64,000 nt of DNA from Negativicoccus succinicivorans. Lineage in GTDB: Bacteria > Bacillota > Negativicutes > Veillonellales > Negativicoccaceae. The notes under the pieces are model-generated. The model worked only from the letters and a program-made list of their open reading frames with translations. It was not told the origin of the DNA and searched no databases. A program made the position numbers and the translations under genes. The stretch lies in contig NZ_JACHHI010000007.1 in assembly GCF_014207605.1 (NCBI RefSeq), positions 20,647 to 84,646 of the forward strand, given 5' to 3'. Shown here piece by piece: positions 47,971-57,199 of this stretch (the first letter of the stretch is position 1; the number at the start of each line of letters is the position of its first letter).

Positions 47971-48957
47971 TTTAACATCCCAGTAGCGCGGCAAAAATAC
48001 GTCTTGATATAAACGAATCGCATACTCGTCTGTCAAGCCGGCCACATAGTCGATCACTGCCGTTTCCACCGGGATTTCGTTTGGCTGATGTTCCACCGGT
48101 AGACGCGTGGGATCTTCCAAATAGTAGCGGCAAAGCTCCTGTACCAAGCGGTAACCGCGTTTACGATCCGGCACCAGCGCCGGCGCCTGGTAGACATTGG
48201 CAAACATAAATTCACGAAAGGTACCCATGACCGCCTGCGTGGCATCCGTCATAATAATCGTTTCCCGATCCGACGACGAATACACCAGGTCACTCACCAT
48301 CGCCGTGATCATCGACGAATGCGTTGTTCCGAAATGGCGCTGTACTTCCGCCGGCAAATCGTCCGCAGTGAGCATCCCCGCCCGCTCCGCATCATCAAAA
48401 TCGTGGCATAAGTAGGCAATACGGTCGCTGTAACGAACCAGTTGCCCTTCTAATGTCTGCGGTAAATTCGGCCCCGTATGATTCAAAATACCGTCGCGTA
48501 CGGCCTGCGTCAGATTTAAACCGGCGCCGTGCTTTTCCAGCACATCCAACACGCGCAGACTTTGCTCATTATGATGAAAATGGCCAAACAAATCGCGAAT
48601 CGCAAATTCACCGACATGACCGAACGGCGTGTGTCCCACGTCATGCCCCAAGGCGATCGCTTCCGTCAAATCTTCATTCAAGCGCAGCGCGCGCGCCATC
48701 GTCCGCGCGATTTGACTCACTTCCAATGTATGCGTCATCCGCGTGCGATAATGATCCGTCGGCGCGATATATACCTGCGTCTTGTGTTTCAAGCGTCGAA
48801 ACGCCTTGCTATGCAAAATCCGGTCACGATCCCGTTGGTATTCCGTGCGCAAAGGATCCTTATCCTGCGGACGCTCGCGCACGGCGTCACGGCTGTGAGC
48901 CGCGTGCGTCGCTAAATATTTGACTTCGCGTTCTTCGGTCACTTCGCGGATTTGCAT
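47968..48957 (-). CDS. dgt: Deoxyguanosinetriphosphate triphosphohydrolase-like protein
   Basis: 329 aa HD-domain hydrolase of the dNTPase family; releases triphosphate from dNTPs. Metal site: HTLEVSQIART, HDVGHTPFGHVGE and a later NLTQAVRDGILNHTG, DFDDAERAG. Close to the short form found in Gram-positives. 8 nt after ppsR on the same strand. The substrate range (dGTP alone or all dNTPs) cannot be read from the sequence. Confidence 0.93.
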   Translation of the reverse strand: MQIREVTEEREVKYLATHAAHSRDAVRERPQDKDPLRTEYQRDRDRILHSKAFRRLKHKTQVYIAPTDHYRTRMTHTLEVSQIARTMARALRLNEDLTEAIALGHDVGHTPFGHVGEFAIRDLFGHFHHNEQSLRVLDVLEKHGAGLNLTQAVRDGILNHTGPNLPQTLEGQLVRYSDRIAYLCHDFDDAERAGMLTADDLPAEVQRHFGTTHSSMITAMVSDLVYSSSDRETIIMTDATQAVMGTFREFMFANVYQAPALVPDRKRGYRLVQELCRYYLEDPTRLPVEHQPNEIPVETAVIDYVAGLTDEYAIRLYQDVFLPRYWDVK

Positions 48958-48965
48958 AGTTCACC

Positions 48966-49784
48966 TCACCCGTGTAAACGGCGGTTGCGTTCGATGATTT
49001 CCATAACCCGATTGGCCGTTTCTTCAATCGCTTTCGTGGATACGTCGATCACCGGACAGTGCAGTTTGCGCATAATTTCACGCGCATACGTCAACTCTTC
49101 GCGAATGCGATCGAGCGCCGCGTAGCTTGCTCCGTCGGCAAGGCCCATGGATTTTAACCGTTCGCTGCGAATCGTATTGAGCTTGCCCGGATCGATAATC
49201 AAACCGACAATTTTATAGGAAGGCAGCTGGAATAATTCTTCCGGCAACGGCACTTCCGGGACCAGCGGCAAGTTCGCCGCTTTGATTTTTTTATGCGCCA
49301 AATACATGGAAAGCGGCGTTTTCGAAGTACGGGACACGCCGATAATAACGATATCGGCTTTTAAAAATCCGGCCGGATTTTTACCGTCGTCATATTTGAC
49401 CGCGAATTCGATCGCTTCCACTTTTTTGAAATATTCCTGATCGAGCTTGTGAACCATGCCCGGTTGCATGCGCGGTTTGGTTCCTGCAATCGTTTCGACC
49501 GCACGCAACATCGGTCCCATAATATCGACCGAGGTCACCTTGTATTGGCGGGCGATCTCTTCAAAACTGGAACGCAATTCTTCCGAGACGATCGTATGAC
49601 AAATGATGCCTTCATTCGCCTGCGCTTCGCGCACCGCGTCTTCCACCTGTTCTATCGTGCGGATATACGGTACCCGAATGATGTCGATATCTTCCTTGTC
49701 AAACTGACTGATCGTGGCACGTGCGACATTTTCCGCCGTTTCGCCCAATGAATCCGAAAGCACATAGATTGTCGGTACTTTCAT
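48966..49784 (-). CDS. ppsR: Pyruvate dikinase/PEP synthase regulatory protein (DUF299)
   Basis: 272 aa bifunctional kinase/phosphorylase acting on the active-site Thr/His region of PEP synthase or pyruvate phosphate dikinase with ADP and phosphate. N-terminal YVLSDSLGETAENVA and the P-loop-like GVSRTSKTPLS (about 153-163) are diagnostic. Overlaps the CcpN-like gene by 4 nt (ATGA) and follows ppsA, so its target is almost surely the adjacent PpsA. Confidence 0.94.
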   Translation of the reverse strand: MKVPTIYVLSDSLGETAENVARATISQFDKEDIDIIRVPYIRTIEQVEDAVREAQANEGIICHTIVSEELRSSFEEIARQYKVTSVDIMGPMLRAVETIAGTKPRMQPGMVHKLDQEYFKKVEAIEFAVKYDDGKNPAGFLKADIVIIGVSRTSKTPLSMYLAHKKIKAANLPLVPEVPLPEELFQLPSYKIVGLIIDPGKLNTIRSERLKSMGLADGASYAALDRIREELTYAREIMRKLHCPVIDVSTKAIEETANRVMEIIERNRRLHG

Positions 49785-50443
49785 TTTTTCACTCCTCTTC
49801 CCTTGCCACGCCCGATATCCACCAACAAACGAGTCATCCCCGTCTTGGAAATACGGCCGCGCACCTGATAGATTTTTTCGCCCGCCTTGTCCGTGACATC
49901 GACTACCGGCAGACAGTCCACCTCGTAATCAATCATTTTTTGGGCCGCCGATAACACGTCGTCATTCATTTCCACATAAATCAGACGACTGCTGGACGTC
50001 ATGACCAACCGTACCGGCAGGGTAGTGAGTTCCCGTTTGCCCATGGCCGCTTTGAGGAGGTCTTTACGTGAAATAACCCCCGCCAACTCCTGTTGCGTGC
50101 CGACAAATAAAGTTCCTACGTCTTCCGTAAACATAGTCACGATCGCATCGTAGGCGGACGCATCTTGAGGCACCATGACCGGCTGTGATAAACATTGCGA
50201 AACCGTCATCGAACGGATTTCATCGGCCAAAAGATTGTCCGATTCATTTCCGATATAGAAGTAGCCCATCTTCGGCCGCGCGTCTAAAATCCCCAGCATC
50301 GTTAAAATCGCAAGATCACTGCGCAACGCTGCGCGCGTTACCGAAAGACGTTTTGCAATCGCATGCCCCGAGATCGGTCCGTCCGCACGCACCATTTCGG
50401 CAATTTTTTCCTGTCTCTCCGAAAGTTCTATCGTTCTCACCAC
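49781..50443 (-). CDS. CcpN/YqzB-like HTH-CBS transcriptional repressor
   Basis: 220 aa. N-terminal winged helix (IELSERQEKIAEMV ... AIAKRLSVTRAALRSDLAILTMLG) followed by two CBS domains (MVPQDASAYDAIVTMFTED; LIYVEMNDDVLSAAQKMIDYEVDCLPVVD). Bacillus CcpN represses gluconeogenic genes and responds to nucleotides. Start is one of two adjacent GTG codons, with no clear Shine-Dalgarno and a TATAAT only 9-14 nt upstream (50452-50457), so the message could be nearly leaderless or come from ppsA read-through. Precedes ppsR in the same order as in Bacillus. Confidence 0.9.
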   Translation of the reverse strand: MVRTIELSERQEKIAEMVRADGPISGHAIAKRLSVTRAALRSDLAILTMLGILDARPKMGYFYIGNESDNLLADEIRSMTVSQCLSQPVMVPQDASAYDAIVTMFTEDVGTLFVGTQQELAGVISRKDLLKAAMGKRELTTLPVRLVMTSSSRLIYVEMNDDVLSAAQKMIDYEVDCLPVVDVTDKAGEKIYQVRGRISKTGMTRLLVDIGRGKGRGVKK

Positions 50444-50458
50444 CTGACTCTATTATAC

Positions 50459-50488
50459 AAAAAATGCCCCGTAACGGGGCATTTTTTT
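50459..50488 (-). terminator. Terminator after ppsA
   Basis: Stem AATGCCCC/GGGGCATT with a four-base loop and T-run on the minus strand. It separates ppsA from the regulator genes. Confidence 0.85.
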
Positions 50489-50489
50489 A

Positions 50490-52877
50490 TTACCATTTAA
50501 GTTCTTCCTGATTGGCCTGGCGACCCTTGCCGGTCACCGCATCCAACAAAATGCGTTGTTCCAGTTGCGCGACCATTTTCTTGGTCGCTTTGACCATATC
50601 CGGGTTAACCGATACGGAATCGATGCCCTGGCTGATCAGGAATGCCGTAAAGTCAGGATATACCGACGGCGCTTGCCCGCAGATCGAAACGGTTTTACCG
50701 TCACGATGCGCCGCTTCGATCAAGTGTCGAATGGCACGACGTACTGCCAGATTGCGTTCATCGTAAATGTGCGAAACGGTGTCGTTGTCGCGATCGCAAC
50801 CGAGTATCAGCATCGTGAGATCGTTCGAACCGATCGAGTAGCCGTCCACAAATTCATTAAACTGATCCGCCAAAATAATATTGGAAGGAATTTCCGCCAT
50901 CAGCCAAACTTTGAAGTCCGGGCCGCGGCGCAAGCCTTCGGCCGCCATCAAATCGGTGATAATGCGAGCTTCTTCCACTGTACGGCAGAACGGAATCATC
51001 ACATTCAAATTCTTGAAGCCGTATTCTTCACGTACTTTGCGGACCGCCGCCAATTCCAATTTGAATGCTTCGATATAGGTGGGGTCGTAGTAACGGGACG
51101 CGCCGCGCCAGCCTAAGAGCGCGCTCGGTTCATGCGGTTCATATTTGTCGCCGCCTTTGAGGTCGCGGTATTCGCTCGATTTGAAATCGCTGAAACGCAA
51201 GGTTACCGGACGCGGTGCCATCGCCTGGCACACTTTACGGATGCCGTCCGCCAAACCGTCGACCACGCGTTCCGGGTGACCGATTTCGATCAGGTACAGC
51301 GGATGTTCATGAATGAACGTGGTCCAGATAAATTCTTCGCGCATCAGACCGATGCCGTCGCACGGCAACTGTCCGTGTTTTTCTGCCAAGTCCGGATCGC
51401 CGAGGTTCATGTATACTTTCGTGCCGGTCGGCGGGAAATATTCCGCCGCCACCGCGGTCTGTTCCGTTGCTTGCGGTTGTTTGACGAGGTCTTCAATCAG
51501 GCCGTCATAGACGATACCGTTCGTCGCATCCACCGTAATCATCGCGCCGTCCTGAATGGTTTCCGTAGCGGCGTCACCGCGACTTTGCGTACCGACGATA
51601 CAAGGAATGCCCAATTCGCGGCTGACGATCGACGCGTGGCAGGTCATGCCACCCGCATCGGTAACAATCGCTTTTGCTTTCTTCATGGCCGGAACCCAGT
51701 CGGGAGCGGTCATTTTCGTGATCAGAATTTCGCCTTCGTTGAACGTATCAATCAGCGCCGGGTCAAGGATGACGTGCGCTTTACCGCCGACGCGTCCCGG
51801 GCTGGCCGGTAAGCCTTTCAAGAGCGGCTTGCGATCTGTCGCATAATTGGTTTCCGCCGGTTCATTCTGTTTCTTTTCTTTATTCTTTTTCGACCAAACG
51901 GTTTCCGGACGCGCCTGGAGAATCTTGATCGAGCCGTCGCGTTCATCGACGCCCCATTCGATATCCATGTAGCAGCCGTAGTGTTTTTCAATCGCCAATG
52001 CATAGCGCGCGAGTTCTACGACCTGTTCGTCGGAAATAACTTGCTGTTTCGCTTTTTCCGGATCGACGTTTTGTTCGATGACGCCGCTGCCCGGTTTACG
52101 CGTGAGCATAATCGGTTTTTCGTTGATATGTTTTTCCGTAATCGTGAGATCCTGTTTGTTGACAAGGAAGCTGTCCGGCGTTACCGTACCCTGAACAACG
52201 TATTCGCCCAAGCCCCAAGCGCCTTCGATCATGATGTTCTGATCATTGCCGGTAGCCAGATCAACCGTAAACATAACGCCCGATGCTTCCGAGAATACCA
52301 TCATTTGAACGACGGCCGAAAGCGCCACTTCGAGATGATCAAAGCCCTGTTTTACACGGTAATACACGGCGCGGTCGGTGAAGGTGGAAGCGTAGCATTC
52401 TTTAACGCGGGCAATTACTTCTTTTTTGCCTTTGACGTTCAAATAGGTATCCTGCTGACCGGCAAAGCTGGCGTCGGGTAAATCTTCCGCCGTCGCGCTG
52501 GAACGAACCGCTACAAACGGCGTCTTTTCGCCGACTTTTTTCGCTAATTCGTCGTAGGCATTGCCGATGGCGTCTTGCAATTCCTGCGGCATTTTTACGG
52601 CCATGATCGCTTCGCGAATTTGCGCACAAACATCACGCAGCTGCATCGAATCTTCGACGTCCGTCAAATTTTCGAGCAATTCTTTTACTTTCGCATCCGC
52701 GCCCGACTTTTCCATGAAGTAACGATAGCCGTGCGCCGTCGTGGCAAAACCGTACGGTACCGGTACCTTCGTCTGCGAGGTAAGTTCACCCAAGGAAGAA
52801 GATTTTCCGCCGACTAAATCGACGTCCGAACGACGCAAGTCGTCAAACCAAAGTACATATGCTTTCTCTTTATCCAT
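50490..52877 (-). CDS. ppsA: Phosphoenolpyruvate synthase (pyruvate, water dikinase)
   Basis: 795 aa. Makes PEP from pyruvate and ATP, the entry to gluconeogenesis from lactate or succinate-derived pyruvate. Order: ATP-grasp domain (LVGGKSSSLGEL, AVRSSATAEDLP), phosphohistidine swivel domain (GGMTCHASIVSRELGIPCIVG), C-terminal PEP/pyruvate barrel (GIGLMREEFIW, IGSNDLTMLILG, CGQAPS with the catalytic cysteine). AAAGGAG upstream. Followed by its own regulator pair. Confidence 0.96.
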   Translation of the reverse strand: MDKEKAYVLWFDDLRRSDVDLVGGKSSSLGELTSQTKVPVPYGFATTAHGYRYFMEKSGADAKVKELLENLTDVEDSMQLRDVCAQIREAIMAVKMPQELQDAIGNAYDELAKKVGEKTPFVAVRSSATAEDLPDASFAGQQDTYLNVKGKKEVIARVKECYASTFTDRAVYYRVKQGFDHLEVALSAVVQMMVFSEASGVMFTVDLATGNDQNIMIEGAWGLGEYVVQGTVTPDSFLVNKQDLTITEKHINEKPIMLTRKPGSGVIEQNVDPEKAKQQVISDEQVVELARYALAIEKHYGCYMDIEWGVDERDGSIKILQARPETVWSKKNKEKKQNEPAETNYATDRKPLLKGLPASPGRVGGKAHVILDPALIDTFNEGEILITKMTAPDWVPAMKKAKAIVTDAGGMTCHASIVSRELGIPCIVGTQSRGDAATETIQDGAMITVDATNGIVYDGLIEDLVKQPQATEQTAVAAEYFPPTGTKVYMNLGDPDLAEKHGQLPCDGIGLMREEFIWTTFIHEHPLYLIEIGHPERVVDGLADGIRKVCQAMAPRPVTLRFSDFKSSEYRDLKGGDKYEPHEPSALLGWRGASRYYDPTYIEAFKLELAAVRKVREEYGFKNLNVMIPFCRTVEEARIITDLMAAEGLRRGPDFKVWLMAEIPSNIILADQFNEFVDGYSIGSNDLTMLILGCDRDNDTVSHIYDERNLAVRRAIRHLIEAAHRDGKTVSICGQAPSVYPDFTAFLISQGIDSVSVNPDMVKATKKMVAQLEQRILLDAVTGKGRQANQEELKW

Positions 52878-52908
52878 TTTGATCTCCTTTCAAAACCCGC
52901 GTATTAAA

Positions 52909-52949
52909 AGAGTATACTATATATCAAAGTCAAGTTTATAGTATATTCT
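52909..52949. promoter_or_regulatory. Inverted repeat at the ppsA promoter
   Basis: Two 15-bp arms (52909-52923 and 52935-52949; core TATACTATA / TATAGTATA) match at 13 of 15 positions with an 11-bp spacer. A TTGACA with TATACT 15 nt away lies over the upstream arm on the minus strand, so a bound protein would block the promoter. The HTH-CBS regulator encoded next to ppsA is the natural candidate. Confidence 0.55.
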
Positions 52950-53028
52950 ATTTAAATTTCTGTCAAGTGTTATCCGTCGACTTTCAAGATTTGCATAGAG
53001 TTCGTTCCGATATCCTGTTTTTGCATAC

Positions 53029-53056
53029 AAAAAAAGAGCTCACGCGAGCTCTTTTT
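53029..53056 (-). terminator. Terminator of tyrS
   Basis: Stem AAGAGCTC/GAGCTCTT with an ACGC loop and T-run on the minus strand. Confidence 0.85.
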
Positions 53057-53066
53057 GATTGTCATT

Positions 53067-54269
53067 TCAACCTAAACGAATGCGACGATATTTACGTTTG
53101 CCGACTTGTAAAACATCATCATTTTGCAACGTGCAATTTTCTTCCATAACTTTTTCGCCGTTGACGCGAACAGATCCCTGTTGAATCATGCGTTTGCCTT
53201 CACTGTTGCTCGAGACCATACCGGCCGCATGCAACAATTGCGGCAACCAGACTTCACCCGCATCGATCGCAAGCTCTTCGATCTCACTCGGCAGATCGCG
53301 TTCCTGGAAAACGCGGACAAATTCCTGTTCCGCCGCTTCGGCTGCCGCGGCGCCATGGTACAGTTCGACAATCGTTTTGGCGAGCATCATCTTAGCGTCG
53401 CGCGGATGAACGCTACCGTCTTTGAGCCCCTGCGCCAGCTGTTCCTGCTCTTCGCGCGGCATATCCGTCACCAACATGAAGTAGCGCGCCATCAATTCAT
53501 CCGGAATCGACATCGCTTTGCCGTACATTTCTGTCGGCTCTTCATCGATACCGATGTAGTTGCCAAGGCTCTTACTCATCTTCTGTACGCCGTCCAAACC
53601 TTCCAAGAGCGGCATCGTGATAACGACCTGCGGTTCCATGCCCGTTTCGTTTTGCAGATGGCGACCGACAATCAGATTGAACTTCTGATCGGTACCGCCG
53701 AATTCGATATCCGCTTTGGTCGCGATCGAGTCGTAACCCTGCATCAGCGGATACATAAATTCATGCAGAGAAATCGGCCGTCCTTCGGTATAACGTTTTT
53801 GGAAATCATCGCGTTCCAACATGCGTGCGACCGTATATTTCGCTGCGAGCGTCAAAACGTCGGCAAAATTCATTTTACCAAGCCATTCGCTGTTGAAATG
53901 GACTTCCGTTTTATCGCGATCCAAAATTTTAAAAATTTGATCTTCGTACGTCTTCGCATTGGCCAAGACCTGTTCTTCCGTTAACGGTTTACGCGCCGCG
54001 CTTTTACCGCTCGGATCGCCGATACGGCCGGTAAAGTCGCCGATAATCAGAACGATCTGATGTCCCAAGTCCTGAAACTGTTTGAGTTTGCGCAAGACTA
54101 CCGTGTGTCCGAGGTGAATATCCGGCGCGGAAGGATCCAAACCTAATTTAACCCGCAGCGGCGTATTCGTTGCAACGGCACGCTCCAATTTCTTACGTAA
54201 TTCATCCAACGGCAAAATTTCCGCCGCTCCAAAACTCATTTGCGCTAACTGTTCTTCTACCGATTTCAT
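53067..54269 (-). CDS. tyrS: Tyrosyl-tRNA synthetase
   Basis: 400 aa class I synthetase. HIGH motif [11 protein letters not shown] (about 50), [11 protein letters not shown] (about 225-235), and a C-terminal S4 RNA-binding domain ([18 protein letters not shown]). AGGTAGCAG-type ribosome site. The leader is only about 50 nt and no T-box can fit, unlike many Firmicute tyrS genes. 51 nt after nhaA in the same direction. Confidence 0.97.
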   Translation of the reverse strand: MKSVEEQLAQMSFGAAEILPLDELRKKLERAVATNTPLRVKLGLDPSAPDIHLGHTVVLRKLKQFQDLGHQIVLIIGDFTGRIGDPSGKSAARKPLTEEQVLANAKTYEDQIFKILDRDKTEVHFNSEWLGKMNFADVLTLAAKYTVARMLERDDFQKRYTEGRPISLHEFMYPLMQGYDSIATKADIEFGGTDQKFNLIVGRHLQNETGMEPQVVITMPLLEGLDGVQKMSKSLGNYIGIDEEPTEMYGKAMSIPDELMARYFMLVTDMPREEQEQLAQGLKDGSVHPRDAKMMLAKTIVELYHGAAAAEAAEQEFVRVFQERDLPSEIEELAIDAGEVWLPQLLHAAGMVSSNSEGKRMIQQGSVRVNGEKVMEENCTLQNDDVLQVGKRKYRRIRLG

Positions 54270-54320
54270 CTGCTACCTCCACTACCATTGTTAAACTACT
54301 TCTGAGTAATATTATAACCG

Positions 54321-55502
54321 TTACATCTGTCCGCCCAATATCGGCCGTTGCTCACTCGGCTCGGTCTTACGCGCGGCATGCGCCAACACACCGTAACCGG
54401 CCAAAGCCGACAGAAGCGATCCGGCAAATATACCGATTTTAGCCTGATCTTGAAACGCCGGATTGACAAACGCCAACATCGTGACGAAAAGCCCCATGGT
54501 AAAGCCAATCCCGCACAAAATGGAGCAACCGTACACATGCTCCCAACGAGTGCCGGTAAGCATGCCCACATAACCCGTTTTTACCAAACCGTAAAACGCG
54601 GCGAACACGCCGATCTGTTTACCGATGAACAAACCTAAGGCGATGCCGAGCACTACCGGATCCAAAAGGTCGCCCCAGTGGAACCCGTTGAAAGATACGC
54701 CGGCATTCGCGAATCCGAAGATCGGCAGGATGATGAAAAACACAGGTAAATGCAATGCTCCCATCCAGGAGTCGAGAATATGCATCACGCCGCCGGATTT
54801 CGTTTTCGCGGTCAGCGGAATCGTCAGAGCCAAAACGACGCCGGCAATCGTGGCATGCACGCCGGAACGCAGGAAGCAATACCATAAAATAGAACCCAAT
54901 ATAGCATACGGCACGGCGTTACCCACATTACGACGATTTAAAAATAACAGAATCGCCACAATAACCGCCCCCACCAAAAGATAGGTGAACGCCACTTCAT
55001 TCGTATAAAAAAACGCAATAATTAAAATCGCCAGTAAATCATCAATAATCGCCAACGCCGTCAAGAAAATTTTAAGCGAACGCGGCACACGTTTTCCCAA
55101 CAGCGCCAACACGCCTAATGCAAATGCGATATCAGTCGCCGCCGGAATCGCCCAGCCGTGCGCCGTATCACTTCCCAACGGGTTAAAGATGAGGTAAATC
55201 GCTGACGGAACGACTAAACCGCAAAAAGCGGCAATCCCCGGCAACATGCGTGCGGAACGCTCCCGCAAATCGCCCTCATAGATTTCACGTTTAATCTCCA
55301 GACCGACGTATAAAAAGAAAAACGCCATCAACAGATCATTGATCCAAAGTAAAGGTGTAAGTCCGCCGAAAGGCTGATTCAAAAAGCTGAAATAGGAAAT
55401 CGCCAGCCCGCTATTCGCAACGATCAGCCCCAGTGCGGATGCGATCATCAGAAGAATCCCGCTCGACGTATCCGCCTGAATAATCTTTTTTAAACTCGTC
55501 AT
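54321..55502 (-). CDS. nhaA: Na+/H+ antiporter NhaA
   Basis: 393 aa, about twelve transmembrane segments. Paired aspartates that bind Na+ are in the [15 protein letters not shown] segment; the [17 protein letters not shown] stretch and the [16 protein letters not shown]-terminal region with its GLE-type motif are typical. It expels Na+ in exchange for protons. The start at 55502 matches the family N-terminus ([20 protein letters not shown]). Leads into tyrS, perhaps by chance. Confidence 0.94.
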   Translation of the reverse strand: MTSLKKIIQADTSSGILLMIASALGLIVANSGLAISYFSFLNQPFGGLTPLLWINDLLMAFFFLYVGLEIKREIYEGDLRERSARMLPGIAAFCGLVVPSAIYLIFNPLGSDTAHGWAIPAATDIAFALGVLALLGKRVPRSLKIFLTALAIIDDLLAILIIAFFYTNEVAFTYLLVGAVIVAILLFLNRRNVGNAVPYAILGSILWYCFLRSGVHATIAGVVLALTIPLTAKTKSGGVMHILDSWMGALHLPVFFIILPIFGFANAGVSFNGFHWGDLLDPVVLGIALGLFIGKQIGVFAAFYGLVKTGYVGMLTGTRWEHVYGCSILCGIGFTMGLFVTMLAFVNPAFQDQAKIGIFAGSLLSALAGYGVLAHAARKTEPSEQRPILGGQM

Positions 55503-55579
55503 CTTCTCAACCGCCTTTATGCGCCGGCAGAGTATCAGCATCATTCATAATATGTACCGACACAGTACCAGTATAACTC

Positions 55580-55599
55580 ATGTATAATATAATATACAT
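55580..55599. repeat. Inverted repeat in the nhaA/lipoprotein control region
   Basis: ATGTATA, 6 nt, TATACAT in the 155-bp AT-rich divergent interval between nhaA and the TPR lipoprotein gene. Could be an operator for either gene; no regulator is linked. Confidence 0.4.
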
Positions 55600-55657
55600 A
55601 TACTTTTATTTTTTGTATAAATATTTTTTTGTATAAGATCTCTATATGGAGGCAATT

Positions 55658-56251
55658 ATGTCATACCTGCTTGTCATTCTGCTTTGTCTTTGTCTGAGCG
55701 GCTGCGGACAAGATGCGCCGCCGCCCGCACCGACCGCGGCGACGAACGCCGAACAAACCGTCCCGCAACCTCCGACCGCTTGGCGGGAAGGCGTCACAAG
55801 CATGCAGGCGGGGGATTACGCCGCTGCCGAAACGCAATTTACGGAAGCGATCAAAGCCGCCCCGCAGGATTACCACGCGTACGCCGATCGCGGTTTGGTA
55901 CGCGCCTTGGATGAACGCTACGAAGAAGCTCGCAGCGATCTGACCCGCGCCTCCGATTTAGCGCCCGGGATGCCCACCGTCGAATATAATTGGGCCATGT
56001 ATTATAAGTTACAAGGACAACTCGACGGAGCCTTCGCCCATTTCCAAAACGTGCTTAAAAAGGAGCCGAAAAACGCCTGGACTTTGTACGGTATCGCGAC
56101 GATTTACGCCGATCGCGGCGAAACAGACCCGGCGCTTGACTATTTGGAGCGCGCGATTGCGGCAAATCCGGCCGTTGCCGACGCGGCGCGCGCGCAGGAT
56201 CACTTCCGCTCATTTCATGAAAACGCGCGGTTTCAAAAATTGGTTCAGTAA
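55658..56251 (+). CDS. TPR-repeat lipoprotein
   Basis: 197 aa. A short signal peptide ends in the lipobox LSGCG (Cys about 16), followed by a Pro/Ala-rich linker and at least three tetratricopeptide repeats (WREGVTSMQAGDYAAAETQF; YADRGLVRALDERYEEAR; YGIATIYADRGETDPALDYL). It should be anchored in a membrane facing the periplasm and act as a protein-protein scaffold. Start at 55658 with GGAGG upstream. Specific role unknown. Confidence 0.88.
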   Translation: MSYLLVILLCLCLSGCGQDAPPPAPTAATNAEQTVPQPPTAWREGVTSMQAGDYAAAETQFTEAIKAAPQDYHAYADRGLVRALDERYEEARSDLTRASDLAPGMPTVEYNWAMYYKLQGQLDGAFAHFQNVLKKEPKNAWTLYGIATIYADRGETDPALDYLERAIAANPAVADAARAQDHFRSFHENARFQKLVQ

Positions 56252-56271
56252 TCGATCTTGCACGATAGTAT

Positions 56272-56303
56272 AAAAAAAGGAATGGAGAGATCCATTCCTT
56301 TTT
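56272..56303. terminator. Bidirectional terminator, lipoprotein / rpmF
   Basis: Stem GGAATGGA/TCCATTCC flanked by A-run and T-run between convergent genes. Confidence 0.85.
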
Positions 56304-56310
56304 GTCGTCT

Positions 56311-56487
56311 TTACTGTACATTCATTACAGCTTTGCCTTTGTAATGACCACAATATTTGCACACACGGTGCGGCATGATCATTTCGTGGCACTGCGGGCA
56401 TTCAATCAAGCCCGGGGCCGTCAATTTCCAGTTCGCGCGACGACGATCGCGACGACTTTTCGACATTTTACGCTTCGGTACTGCCAT
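56311..56487 (-). CDS. rpmF: 50S ribosomal protein L32
   Basis: 58 aa, translated by hand from the sequence: starts [20 protein letters not shown], has a zinc site of CPQC and CKYC, and ends KAVMNVQ. GAGGAGG lies upstream. It follows the YceD gene by 15 nt, the conserved yceD-rpmF pair. Too short to stand out in ORF lists but unmistakable. Confidence 0.96.
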   Translation of the reverse strand: MAVPKRKMSKSRRDRRRANWKLTAPGLIECPQCHEMIMPHRVCKYCGHYKGKAVMNVQ

Positions 56488-56502
56488 GGTTGCACCTCCT
56501 CT

Positions 56503-57009
56503 TTACTCGTTCCTGCTACTTTGCTTCCAGGCAGCCAGAGCTGCCCAGCGAGGGTCGATTTCCGTATCGCTGCAATCGCAAGATCCTTTATTTAAATTCG
56601 TTCCGCAGTGCGGACAAAGACCTTGACAATCTTCCCGACACAGCACTTGAACCGGCTCCTCAATGAGCAACGTATCCCGAACAAGAGATCGTACATCCAC
56701 GGTCAGGCCGTCGTATCCAAGTGCATCCGCATCTTTTTCCGGTTCACGGACGAATCGTTCATAAACGGGCACGCGGATCTCCCGTTCAAATTCATCCAAG
56801 CAACGTGTACAAACGCCTTGCATGCGAGTGGTTAATTCCCCTTCCCAATGCAAGCGTTCCCCATCATACCAATATTCACCGCGGATTTCCACGGGAGCCA
56901 ACAAGCCTTTCAATTCCGGATCTTCCGCAAATTCTTCCTGCGGCAAAGTAAACGCATACGCAATACGTTCTCCGGGATGAGCGATGGCGGCATCAATGGA
57001 TACTTTCAT
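56503..57009 (-). CDS. yceD: YceD/DUF177 protein
   Basis: 168 aa. Conserved partner of rpmF; in several bacteria and plastids it is implicated in 23S rRNA accumulation. GVCTRCLDEFE and the C-terminal cysteines (CREDCQGLCPHCGTNLNKGSC) suggest zinc binding. The start at 57009 (MKVSIDAA) with CGAGG upstream was taken; the longer frame passes through the promoter. Confidence 0.92.
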   Translation of the reverse strand: MKVSIDAAIAHPGERIAYAFTLPQEEFAEDPELKGLLAPVEIRGEYWYDGERLHWEGELTTRMQGVCTRCLDEFEREIRVPVYERFVREPEKDADALGYDGLTVDVRSLVRDTLLIEEPVQVLCREDCQGLCPHCGTNLNKGSCDCSDTEIDPRWAALAAWKQSSRNE

Positions 57010-57028
57010 GCTGAACCTCGACTTTCTT

Positions 57029-57057
57029 ATTATAGCGATTTCACCCTTTATTGTCAA
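57029..57057 (-). promoter_or_regulatory. Promoter of yceD-rpmF
   Basis: Minus strand TTGACA, 17-nt spacer, TATAAT: a perfect sigma-A consensus. Confidence 0.9.
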
Positions 57058-57170
57058 TTGAGAGGATACTTTTCCACGTGAATATAATTACATCTATTCT
57101 AACAAAGTAAACCTGTGATGTAAACTTAAGGGGCGTGCTCAATGCGCAAAGTCATTTTTCCGACTGCAAT

Positions 57171-57194
57171 AAAAAAGGCGGAATGATCTCCGCC
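57171..57194 (-). terminator. Terminator of the lemA-TPM unit
   Basis: Stem GGCGGA/TCCGCC followed by TTTTTT on the minus strand. Confidence 0.75.
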
Positions 57195-57199
57195 TCCAC

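Noticed and set aside
54270..54320. T-box leader before tyrS
   Set aside because: The interval is about 50 nt, too short, and lacks the T-box AGGGTGGNACCGCG sequence.
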